Positions 27,100-35,074 of a DNA stretch of 64,000 nucleotides are shown in pieces. A program made the translations under genes and the position numbers. This stretch comes from Desulfobacteraceae bacterium (GTDB taxonomy: Bacteria; Desulfobacterota; Desulfobacteria; Desulfobacterales; Desulfobacteraceae). The number at the start of each line of letters is the position of its first letter. The stretch's first letter is position 1. Location: assembly GCA_016744295.1 (NCBI GenBank), contig JADGEQ010000008.1, forward strand, positions 1 to 64,000, written 5' to 3'. The notes beneath the pieces were generated by a model. It saw nothing but the letters and a program-made list of their open reading frames with translations. It had not been told where the DNA came from and did not search any database.

Positions 27100-28791
27100 T
27101 TAGATAAACCCTTTTTGACTGATGTAAAGCAAAACTTCCTGGGCAGCCTCGTCCGGGGTCAGATCGGTTGTGTTGATTTTCAGCTCGGGGTTGAAGGGAT
27201 CTTCATAGGGGTCGTCTACACCGGTAAACCCCTTTAAAAGCCCTGCCCTTGCCCTAGCATACATGCCCTTCCTATCCCTTTTTTCACATTCAGCGATGGG
27301 GGTGGACACATGGACTTCAAAAAATCCGCCGTGGGCTTCGATGGATTTTCTAATCTGAGCCCGGGTTTTCCCATAGGGCGCGATGGGAGCGCAGATGGCG
27401 ATGCCGCGGTTTTTGGTAATCTCCGAGGCCACAAATCCGATCCGCTTCACATTGATGTCACGGTGCTCCTTGGAAAAGTTAAGTTCTGAAGAGAGGTTTC
27501 TCCTGACAATGTCCCCGTCAAGGAGGCTAACCGGCCTTGTTCCGATTTCAAGAAATCTTGAATAAAGGATTTTGGCGATGGTGGATTTGCCGGCGCCTGA
27601 AAGCCCTGTGCAAAAAATAGTCAACCCCTGCTTTGGGGGAGGGGGATAAGATTTTTGAAGTTCCTGGATGACTTCCGGAAATGTGGCCCAGTCGGGCACT
27701 TTTTTGCCGGCCCGGATTCTTTTTTGAATATCGGTTCCGGAAAAAGAGATGGTATCTATATCTTTGGGGACCTTGCTGGCTATTTTGTATTCATCTTCAA
27801 AGGGTAAATAAACCATTTCTTCAAAGGTGATGGTTTCAACGCCCAGTTCCTGGGTGGCGTTGCATGCAAGCTGTGTTGCCGCATCATATTCATAAAAAGG
27901 GGTGTTGCTAGGGTTATTGCCTGGGGATCCATGGTCGTGGCCGATGACAAAATGGGTGCAGCCAAAATTTTTTCCGATAATCATATGAAGGAGCGCCTCC
28001 CTGGGGCCTGCCATTCTCATGGCCAGGGGCAGCAGATTGAGAACGTAGGAATCCGGCGGATAGTGGGCAGCAACTTTTTCATAGCAGCGCATGCGGGTGA
28101 AATGATCAAAATCCCCGGGTTTTGTAACCCCGGCAATGGGCAAAAGCAGTAGATTGGCCCGGGCCTTCTGCATGGCCTGGATGGTCATTTCAAACTGGGG
28201 ACGGTGGATGGGTTGCCGGGTCTGAAACCCAACAATACGGTTCCAGCCAAGTTTAGAAAAGGTTTTTTGCACCTCGGCCGGTGTGTTCCGGATCTGCTTG
28301 AAATCAGAATGAATGGGAAGGCTCAGGGCCTGAATTTCACCACCAATATAATATTTACCAGATCTATTGTACAGGTAGTCAACACCGGGATGTGATTTGT
28401 CCAGGGTATTGTATACGGCCATGGCTTCTTTTTCCATATCCAGGGCCCAAATGTCTTCAATGGTCATGATGCCGAGAAGAAAACCTTCCAGATCTCTCAG
28501 GGTGACAGACTGACCAAGTTCAAAGGTGGCGGCAAGGTTTTCCGGAATATCCAGACAGATGGGCACCGGCCAAAGTTCTCCTGTTTCAAGGCGCATACGG
28601 TCCAGGACAGATTCGTAATCAATCTGCTTCATGAACCCCTTTAGGGGGGAGAAAACCCCTGTGGTCAGCAGTTCAAAATCACAGATCTGCCGGTCATTGA
28701 GAATAATATCCGGCATGGAAGATGACAGTTGTTTGAGGAGTGACTGCTGTTTTTCAGAGACAATAAGATTTACCAATTGAGTGGATTCCAT
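27100..28791 (-). CDS. Bifunctional sulfate adenylyltransferase / adenylylsulfate kinase
   Basis: A 563-residue fusion. The N-terminal ~390 residues are ATP sulfurylase, with FQTRQPIHRPQ as the substrate motif, GHDHGSPGN as the GRDHAGPG-like loop and a FSGTDIQ switch region. From residue 396 (P-loop GLSGAGKST) comes APS kinase, with LDGDIVRRNL, FVASEI and RARAGLLKGFTGVDDPYE. It would make APS from sulfate and ATP, then phosphorylate APS to PAPS. The fusion is typical of assimilatory or PAPS-making enzymes rather than the stand-alone dissimilatory SAT. Start ATG 28791 has GGAG six bases upstream; longer in-frame extensions to 28887 lack a ribosome site. It follows a Usp and TRAP transporter gene set on the same strand. 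Confidence 0.93.
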   Translation of the reverse strand: MESTQLVNLIVSEKQQSLLKQLSSSMPDIILNDRQICDFELLTTGVFSPLKGFMKQIDYESVLDRMRLETGELWPVPICLDIPENLAATFELGQSVTLRDLEGFLLGIMTIEDIWALDMEKEAMAVYNTLDKSHPGVDYLYNRSGKYYIGGEIQALSLPIHSDFKQIRNTPAEVQKTFSKLGWNRIVGFQTRQPIHRPQFEMTIQAMQKARANLLLLPIAGVTKPGDFDHFTRMRCYEKVAAHYPPDSYVLNLLPLAMRMAGPREALLHMIIGKNFGCTHFVIGHDHGSPGNNPSNTPFYEYDAATQLACNATQELGVETITFEEMVYLPFEDEYKIASKVPKDIDTISFSGTDIQKRIRAGKKVPDWATFPEVIQELQKSYPPPPKQGLTIFCTGLSGAGKSTIAKILYSRFLEIGTRPVSLLDGDIVRRNLSSELNFSKEHRDINVKRIGFVASEITKNRGIAICAPIAPYGKTRAQIRKSIEAHGGFFEVHVSTPIAECEKRDRKGMYARARAGLLKGFTGVDDPYEDPFNPELKINTTDLTPDEAAQEVLLYISQKGFI

Positions 28792-28861
28792 TTTTTTCTC
28801 CATAGACCAGGATAAACATAGCTTCGCCCTTTCGGTTACAGCTATCAGTATACCGAAAAGA

Positions 28862-28910
28862 ACAAAGGCTTTGACCTTATACACCACAGGATGTTAGCCA
28901 AAGCCTTTGT
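28862..28910. terminator. 12-bp inverted repeat between the Usp and SAT/APS kinase genes
   Basis: ACAAAGGCTTTG at 28862-28873 and its exact reverse complement at 28899-28910 enclose 25 bases. On the minus strand the stem is followed by TTCTTTT. It may be a terminator or attenuator after the usp gene, or a protein-binding dyad before the SAT/APS kinase gene. Confidence 0.5.
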
Positions 28911-28947
28911 ATCTGTCAATAAAATGCTTTAAACACAAGGGATGAAA

Positions 28948-29388
28948 TCAGCTCAAAACATTGCGCAATCTCAATACCGAACAGTTTGCCTCTTTCACAA
29001 TCTTCTGGGCACAATTTTGTGAAAAGGCCTCATTAATACTGCGCCGGTGGTTATGGTAGACCACAATCAGGTCTGCCCCCCATTTGTCGGCCATTTTCAG
29101 AATCTGCTCATAATGTTTTCCCACCATCACCTTGTGGGAAACCGTTGTGGCACCCTGGCAGTTTTCCTCAATAAATTTTTCCAGGGTCGTTTTAAAATGA
29201 TTCCTGGCCTCGGTTTTAATCTCCTCGGTGACATAGGATGCCACAATGGGCATGGAAAAGCCCGGCATCACGCTGACTATACGGATCTGTGCACCGCTCA
29301 TGGATGCAAGCTCCGCAGCATTGTCATAAACCGCCTTGGAGGTTCTCGGATAATCAATATCTATGGGAACCAGTATCTTATTAAACAT
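28948..29388 (-). CDS. Single-domain universal stress protein (UspA family)
   Basis: A 146-residue Usp-fold protein opening with MFNKILVPIDID and ending with a beta-strand, CSVLRLRNVL. The C-terminal region where ATP-binding Usp proteins carry G-x2-G-x9-G-S/T reads YHNHRRSINEAFSQNCA, so nucleotide binding in the usual way is not supported. ATG 29388 with AGGAG at seven bases is the right start. It is encoded 23 bp after the TRAP permease gene. In Halomonas the Usp protein TeaD is encoded with and modulates a TRAP transporter, so a similar regulatory role is plausible here. Confidence 0.88.
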   Translation of the reverse strand: MFNKILVPIDIDYPRTSKAVYDNAAELASMSGAQIRIVSVMPGFSMPIVASYVTEEIKTEARNHFKTTLEKFIEENCQGATTVSHKVMVGKHYEQILKMADKWGADLIVVYHNHRRSINEAFSQNCAQKIVKEANCSVLRLRNVLS

Positions 29389-29411
29389 GAACTTTCTCCT
29401 AAAAGGTTTGT

Positions 29412-31988
29412 TTAAACTGCAGCAGGCAGATCCCTGCGTCGCTTTTGAAGCCAATAAATCAGGGCCAGAAGCCCAAGACCAGGAAAGAACATCAACTGTT
29501 TTGGAGGTCTTTTTGAGGGTGTTTTTACCACTAAAATTTCCTGGTCAAAATCCACCCCCATCTTTTCGGCCTTGCTGCCAAACACCACATTGTCCACCAG
29601 AAGCCGACCCTCTTCGGTTCGGACCTCAAATCCAATTTCATCCAGCCGTTCAACCCCTGTTTGGGCACTGCCAACGGTGAGCATCAAGGATTTGGTGAAT
29701 TCTTTCCCCCGCATGGTTTCCCCTGAAATTCTCAGACGAAGCATGGAGCCGGGATCCATGGTCTCAACAATCTGAACCAGTTCCACCCCGGGTTTTTCCA
29801 CAAAAGGAGGATAATATTTATCCCAGAAATATCCCGGCCGGAACAAAACAAAGGTAACCAATAACAAAGCAATGGTTTCATAAAACCGGCTCTTGACCAG
29901 GAAATAACCCTGGGTGGCAGCGGCAAATACCAGCATGGCAATCACAGCGGTCACAACCACAACCAACAGATGATACCAAGTGCCGATCCCGATCATCAAA
30001 AGTTCCGTATTAAAAATAAACATAAAGGGCAGGATAGCGGTTCTGATGTCATAGGTAAACCCCTGGATGCCGGTCCGGATGGGATCACCACCGGATATAC
30101 CGGCAGCGGCAAATGCTGCCAACCCCACAGGCGGCGTGTCATCGGCCAGAATTCCAAAATAGAACACAAACAAATGCACCGCAATAAGGGGAACTATCAG
30201 CCCATTCTGGGCCCCCAGATCCACAATCACAGGTGCCATCAGGGTGGAAACCACAATGTAATTGGCCGTGGTGGGTAGTCCCATACCCAGAATCAAACTT
30301 ATTATGGCTGTGAAAAACAGGATGAGCATCAGGTTACCGCCGGAGATAAACTCAACAAATTCGGTCATGACCAAACCGATGCCTGTGAGGGTAACAGTCC
30401 CCACTACAATACCTGCGGCAGCTGTAGCCACACCAATGCCGATCATGTTCCGGCCGCCTGAGACCAACCCGGTAACAAACTCATCAAATCCGCGCTTGAA
30501 GGAAAATTCTTCTCCGCCAACCTTGCGGATAAACCCTTTCAAAGGCCGCTGGGTGAGCACGATGACAATGAGCAGCATGGTGGCCCAATAGGCGGACAAA
30601 GAGGGGGAAAGCCGTTCAACCGTAAGGCACCACATGAGCGCCACAATGGGGAGTAAAAAATAATATCCTGCCTGGGCCGTGGATCCAAGATCCGGCAGTT
30701 CATTAATGTCATGGGAGACCGGCAGTTCAGGCACTTTACAGGCAAACCACAGAAGGGCAAAATAGGAGACGGCCAAAAGCAGCGATACCACATAGATGGT
30801 GGCGGCTCCTGCAACGATTTTTATCCAGCCAAGGCCGTAATAGGTTGCCCCACCGATGATGATAATGGACAAAATGGTCATGACAAAGGACAAAAGCTTC
30901 TGGGCAAGGGTTTTACTCACCCGGCGCTCCATCCCCTCAAGTCCCATTTTACAGGCTTCAAGGTGAACAATATAAACCAGGGCAATATAGGAAATAATGG
31001 CGGGTAAAAAGGCATGTGTGATGACTTCCACATAGGAGATGCCCACATATTCCACCATGAGAAAGGCCGCCGCCCCCATTACCGGCGGGGTCAGCTGACC
31101 GTTGGTGGAGGCGGCAACCTCAACAGCCCCCGCTTTTTCAGCCGAAAATCCCACCTTTTTCATCAAAGGGATGGTAAAGGTTCCCGTGGTGACCACGTTG
31201 GCAATGGAAGATCCCGACACAAGCCCTGTCAGACCAGAGGAAACAACGGCAGCCTTGGCAGGCCCTCCCTTCATATGACCCAGACCTGCATAGGCCGTCC
31301 GGATAAAATAGTTGCCAGCCCCGGCGGATTCCAGCAAAGATCCAAACAGGACAAACATGAAGACCATGCCCGTGGAAACCCCCAGAGCCACCCCGTAAAC
31401 CCCTTCGGTGGACAGCCAGTAATGGTACATGCCCTTGGCAAGACTTGCTCCCTTGTGGGCAATGACATCGGGCATGTGGGGCCCGCCGAAGGTATAAATG
31501 ATAAACACACAGGCCACCACCATCAGCGGAGGCCCCAGGGCTCTTCTGGTTGATTCCAGCAGGAGCACAAGTCCGATCACCGACACCACAAGATCCAGGG
31601 TGGTGGGATCTCCGGGACGGTCGGACAATTGAACATAGAATATATACAGATAGGATGCACAAAAGGCGGCCACAAAAGCCAAGAACCAATCCTGAAGAGG
31701 GATATAGTCCCTGGGTGAGGATTTGAATGTGGGATAGGCCGTATAGGATAAAAACATGGCAAAGGCCAGATGAATGGCCCGGGCTTCTGTATCGTTGAGA
31801 ACAAAAAAATTAAAGAAAAAAGGCAGAGGGGATGCATACCATAGCTGGAACAATGTCCAGGCCAGAGGGACAAAAAACAGAACGCGTTTGGGAATCGTGC
31901 CGACGGGATTTCGGGCGCCTGTATCCGCCTCGGCAATCATCTCCTGCAGTTCATCCTGGGATGCTGCCGTTGTATTTGCTTGACTCAT
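29412..31988 (-). CDS. TRAP transporter fused permease (DctQM-type) with DUF3394 tail
   Basis: An 858-residue inner-membrane protein. After a short soluble N-terminus come a DctQ-like four-helix part (about 40-180) and a DctM-like large permease (about 190-680, with GMGLPTTANYIV). A C-terminal soluble domain (about 745-830, with GVERLDEIGFEVR and FFPGLGLL) corresponds to DUF3394. Fused permeases of this kind work with TAXI-type binding proteins, which matches the next gene upstream. Transport is secondary, driven by an ion gradient; the substrate is unknown. ATG 31988 is preceded by GGAGGA, which rules out the longer in-frame extension to 32087. Confidence 0.93.
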   Translation of the reverse strand: MSQANTTAASQDELQEMIAEADTGARNPVGTIPKRVLFFVPLAWTLFQLWYASPLPFFFNFFVLNDTEARAIHLAFAMFLSYTAYPTFKSSPRDYIPLQDWFLAFVAAFCASYLYIFYVQLSDRPGDPTTLDLVVSVIGLVLLLESTRRALGPPLMVVACVFIIYTFGGPHMPDVIAHKGASLAKGMYHYWLSTEGVYGVALGVSTGMVFMFVLFGSLLESAGAGNYFIRTAYAGLGHMKGGPAKAAVVSSGLTGLVSGSSIANVVTTGTFTIPLMKKVGFSAEKAGAVEVAASTNGQLTPPVMGAAAFLMVEYVGISYVEVITHAFLPAIISYIALVYIVHLEACKMGLEGMERRVSKTLAQKLLSFVMTILSIIIIGGATYYGLGWIKIVAGAATIYVVSLLLAVSYFALLWFACKVPELPVSHDINELPDLGSTAQAGYYFLLPIVALMWCLTVERLSPSLSAYWATMLLIVIVLTQRPLKGFIRKVGGEEFSFKRGFDEFVTGLVSGGRNMIGIGVATAAAGIVVGTVTLTGIGLVMTEFVEFISGGNLMLILFFTAIISLILGMGLPTTANYIVVSTLMAPVIVDLGAQNGLIVPLIAVHLFVFYFGILADDTPPVGLAAFAAAGISGGDPIRTGIQGFTYDIRTAILPFMFIFNTELLMIGIGTWYHLLVVVVTAVIAMLVFAAATQGYFLVKSRFYETIALLLVTFVLFRPGYFWDKYYPPFVEKPGVELVQIVETMDPGSMLRLRISGETMRGKEFTKSLMLTVGSAQTGVERLDEIGFEVRTEEGRLLVDNVVFGSKAEKMGVDFDQEILVVKTPSKRPPKQLMFFPGLGLLALIYWLQKRRRDLPAAV

Positions 31989-32060
31989 TGTGACGATTCC
32001 TCCATGGGGGAAAGGGGTAACTTTTAGTGGGGGTAACGCAGGTGTTTCACCACAAAAAAC

Positions 32061-32097
32061 GATTAAAGCGTGGGGCCAAAGCCGCACACTTTAAATC
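32061..32097. other. Imperfect hairpin between TRAP binding protein and permease genes
   Basis: Arms around GATTAAAGCGTGGGGC and GCCGCACACTTTAAATC pair with several mismatches. A stem at this point is common where a binding-protein mRNA is stabilised or partly terminated so that binding protein exceeds permease. There is no T-run, so it is not a plain terminator. Confidence 0.4.
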
Positions 32098-32115
32098 GCT
32101 TAAATCAGGCCGATC

Positions 32116-33093
32116 TTACATCAAACCTGCTTCTTTGTAGTATTTAACAGCACCGTCATGAAGGGGAGCTGACAGACCGTCTTTGATCATCTCTTCTTTT
32201 TTCAGGTTTGCAAAGGCCGGATGGAGTTTTTTAAACTGGTCAAAATTTTCAAAAACCGCTTTAACCACCTGGTAAATGATATCATTGGAAACCTTGGCGG
32301 AGGAAACAAAGGTGGCGCCCACACCAAAGGTTTTGGTATCGGCAGCCGTTCCGCGGTACATGCCGCCGGGGATGGTTGCAATTCTGAAATATGCATTGTC
32401 AGCAACCAATTTATCAATCACAGGACCGTCCACGGTAACGATTACTGCGTCACAGGAAGTGGTGGCTTCTTTGATGGATCCGTTGGGATGACCCACGGTA
32501 TATACAAAGGCATCAATCTTATTATCACACATGGCAGAAGACATTTCAGCAGCCTTCAACTCGGAGGCCAATTTGAAATCGTCTTTTGTCCAGCCAAGGC
32601 CACCCATGACAATTTCCATGGTAGTGCGCTGTCCGGAACCGGGGTTGCCGATATTAACCCGCTTGCCCTTGAGGTCCATGAAATTTTTAATGCCGGAATC
32701 TGTTCTGGCCACAACAGTGAAAGGCTCGGGATGAACAGAAAAAACTGCTCTCAACTCTTTGTTGGGTCCTTTTTCTGCAAATTTGCCGGTTCCGTTATAG
32801 GCATCGAACTGAACATCTGACTGGGCAACTCCCATGTCAAGTTCGCCGGCTGCAATGGCATTAACGTTATATGTAGATCCGCCGGTACTTTCAACGGAAC
32901 AGCGGATACCATGCTCTTTTCTCCCTTTGTTCACAAGACGGGCAATGGCCCCGCCTGTCGGGTAATAGACACCAGTAACTCCGCCGGTGCCGATGGTGGC
33001 AAATATCTGATCAGATGCCTGTACGGGTGCTGTGGACAAGAAAAGACCCATTCCGAAAACTGCTGCAATAGTGATGACCAATAACTTTTTCAT
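32116..33093 (-). CDS. TAXI family TRAP transporter solute-binding protein
   Basis: A 325-residue periplasmic protein with a Sec signal ([18 protein letters not shown], cleavage after VQA at about 26). The mature part starts with [20 protein letters not shown], the diagnostic TAXI (TRAP-associated extracytoplasmic immunogenic) opening. It continues with [19 protein letters not shown] and [13 protein letters not shown], which form the ligand cleft. Glutamate-type substrates are known for a few TAXI proteins, but specificity cannot be read here. It is the first gene of the operon with the fused permease, usp and possibly SAT/APS kinase. GGAGG precedes the ATG at eight bases. Confidence 0.94.
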   Translation of the reverse strand: MKKLLVITIAAVFGMGLFLSTAPVQASDQIFATIGTGGVTGVYYPTGGAIARLVNKGRKEHGIRCSVESTGGSTYNVNAIAAGELDMGVAQSDVQFDAYNGTGKFAEKGPNKELRAVFSVHPEPFTVVARTDSGIKNFMDLKGKRVNIGNPGSGQRTTMEIVMGGLGWTKDDFKLASELKAAEMSSAMCDNKIDAFVYTVGHPNGSIKEATTSCDAVIVTVDGPVIDKLVADNAYFRIATIPGGMYRGTAADTKTFGVGATFVSSAKVSNDIIYQVVKAVFENFDQFKKLHPAFANLKKEEMIKDGLSAPLHDGAVKYYKEAGLM

Positions 33094-33664
33094 CTTAAAA
33101 CCTCCAAAATTAATATTAGAAACTGTTTATATCCATAGAAAACAAGCAAAACTATAACAATCAATAGCAAACTTGCGTCCCTCTTTCCCCCTTTCTTTAA
33201 TTTTACAACATTATTCATTTTCAAACATGGCAACGCGATAAAACAACCAGCAACCTATATTATTGAAGAGAATTTACAGTGATCAGTTTACTCGAGCAAT
33301 TTTGAAAATTTCAGCAATTACATGCTCAGCTAGGTCTGGTTATTTTTTTGGGTTAGAACCCAGATGGAACCTATCGTTTTCCCCTGTTTTTGTAAACCTA
33401 TTTTTTTAAAAAAAATGCCGGTATCCGCCAGGGAATCTTGTCCCGTAACAAATAAAGATATTTAATATTCCTGTAAAAAATCCCCGCCGCTGTTTTATTC
33501 TTGACATAAACTTTTTTTTGGCATATTTGCTCAAAAATCACTGGGGTTTATCAACCATACTTTTTGGTCTACCCCATGGGTGAAGTTATGGTGGATTTTA
33601 ATTGACCGGAGCAAACTAAAATCAGGTTTATTTATTAAACCGACAACGTGACAGGAATCGAAGA
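33094..33664. other. Long divergent control region between TRAP operon and ATP-grasp cassette
   Basis: About 570 bp, AT-rich, with no supportable gene. It holds a 12-bp dyad GGGTT-AG-AACCC at 33350-33361, several homopolymer A/T runs and, near the cassette, a GGTTTA-N5-TAAACC hairpin at 33625-33641 just before the ribosome site. I found no tRNA, riboswitch or other known RNA by eye. The length is unusual in this dense window and suggests regulated expression on at least one side. Confidence 0.5.
33501..33529 (+). promoter_or_regulatory. Candidate sigma-70 promoter for the ATP-grasp cassette
   Basis: A perfect TTGACA (33501-33506) is followed after 17 bases by TATTTG (33524-33529), a weak -10. 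The predicted leader is about 130 bases and includes the GGTTTA/TAAACC hairpin at 33625-33641. Confidence 0.45.
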
Positions 33665-35074
33665 ATGTCATCCATACATTTTTCAAATTTCCAGATAGAT
33701 GAAGGAAAAGATTATTTTCTTTACATCGGGGAATTGAAAAACTACGGGCTAAATTGCTTTCTTAAGGAAGCCCTTACCCGCTACTACAATCGCAAATTTG
33801 AATTTATCGCCATTGTTCCGGATGTTTTGGAACAATATAATTATGACAACCTCATCGTCATCAACCCCCTTATTGAATCTTCCGGCGGAGATTGCCTTGA
33901 AAAAAGATCCTGCAGAATCAATGCAAGCGATTTCATGGCAGCGGTCTCCCAAAGCAAAAAAATCAAATCTTTAATCCAACAGATTTTAAGACGACAGCCC
34001 AACCTGTATCTTTATATGTATGAAAGTTTGTCCGAAATGACCCTTGATGAAATTCCCAATGTTTCCATCCTGGGACCGGACAAGCATATTGCCCAAAAAA
34101 CCAACAACAAAACCTTTCAACTTACCCAACTTAAGGATATCGTTCCCACAGTTGAGTTTAAAATCTGCAAAGGATACAATGATCTGATCCAGACCACGGA
34201 CATGCTCTGGGATGAATGGTCCGACGGTATTTTTGTCACCAAGGAATACTCCGCTGCCGGGATCAACTCCCTGGTGGCGCACAATCGAGAAGAGGTTGAA
34301 GATAAATTTGGAAAAAATGACGTCACCTATATCATTTCCAGATTTATCCCCCACACCCTGGACCCCACGGTTCTTGCAGTGGTGGCCAATGAAGAGGACA
34401 TTTTCATTGCCGGCGTGGCTGACCAACGGATTGAAAACGGAAACCGGTTCACAGGTTCCACCTATCCAACCACTGCCTCTTCGGAACACACAAAACAGCT
34501 TAAAGCATATACGAGAACCGTTGGTGCCTGGCTTGCAAAGCAAGGCTACAAGGGTATTTTCGGCTGTGACTATATAATCACCCACGACAATGAGATCCGC
34601 TTCCTGGAAATAAACGCTAGAAAACAGGGTACCACCCTGGAGTTCTGCTGCACCCTGGAACAGGAAATCCCCATAAATGCGCCAAACCTGCCGGAACTTG
34701 AATTCTATGCCGTTGTCGAGGAAGTTTTTCCGGCCAATACCCGTGAAATTGCCTCGGATGCCAAAAAGCTTCACTGGGGAACCTATAATTATAAAATTCA
34801 TGAGCAGGTCAAAACCCAAAACTATATCCCCCAGGGGATTGGAGAAAGGGAATCTTTTAAAAAAGTGGCAGACGGAAAACTAAAAAAAGATTACCTGATC
34901 CTTGAGCACATCGGCACTTCATTTATCATTGCCCAGGGATCCTTTCTCGGCAGGATAATTGCGCTGGGACATGATCATGAAAGCGTTGCCCAGGGCATCA
35001 CCCAGGGGTGCCAAATCATCGAACTAACCTTTATCAGCCATAACACCGTGGAGAATGAGTATGCCAGAGTCTAA
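33665..35074 (+). CDS. ATP-grasp superfamily ligase of unknown substrate
   Basis: A 469-residue cytoplasmic protein. The N-terminal ~120 residues look like a pre-ATP-grasp Rossmann-like domain. The ATP-grasp part is suggested by GPDKHIAQKTNNK (about 138-150), an ATP-binding FVTKEYSAAGINS strand-loop and the metal-binding FLEINARKQGTT (about 318-329, E-I-N-x-R type). The C-terminal ~120 residues are a further alpha/beta domain. ATP-grasp enzymes activate a carboxylate as acyl-phosphate and join it to an amine or thiol. I do not recognise a named family. It overlaps the next gene, a KamA-family radical SAM enzyme, by 14-20 bases, so the two are translationally coupled. That pairing resembles the mutase plus ligase logic of PylB/PylC, by analogy only. 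Confidence 0.78.
   Translation: MSSIHFSNFQIDEGKDYFLYIGELKNYGLNCFLKEALTRYYNRKFEFIAIVPDVLEQYNYDNLIVINPLIESSGGDCLEKRSCRINASDFMAAVSQSKKIKSLIQQILRRQPNLYLYMYESLSEMTLDEIPNVSILGPDKHIAQKTNNKTFQLTQLKDIVPTVEFKICKGYNDLIQTTDMLWDEWSDGIFVTKEYSAAGINSLVAHNREEVEDKFGKNDVTYIISRFIPHTLDPTVLAVVANEEDIFIAGVADQRIENGNRFTGSTYPTTASSEHTKQLKAYTRTVGAWLAKQGYKGIFGCDYIITHDNEIRFLEINARKQGTTLEFCCTLEQEIPINAPNLPELEFYAVVEEVFPANTREIASDAKKLHWGTYNYKIHEQVKTQNYIPQGIGERESFKKVADGKLKKDYLILEHIGTSFIIAQGSFLGRIIALGHDHESVAQGITQGCQIIELTFISHNTVENEYARV

Noticed and set aside
33519..33531. A TGGCAT...TTGC sequence resembling a sigma-54 promoter
   Set aside because: The GG and GC elements are seven bases apart instead of ten, so the spacing is wrong; the overlapping TTGACA-type promoter fits better.
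33986..34819. A 277-codon minus-strand frame opposite the ATP-grasp gene
   Set aside because: The plus-strand frame has family motifs and overlaps its operon partner; the antisense product has no recognisable domain.
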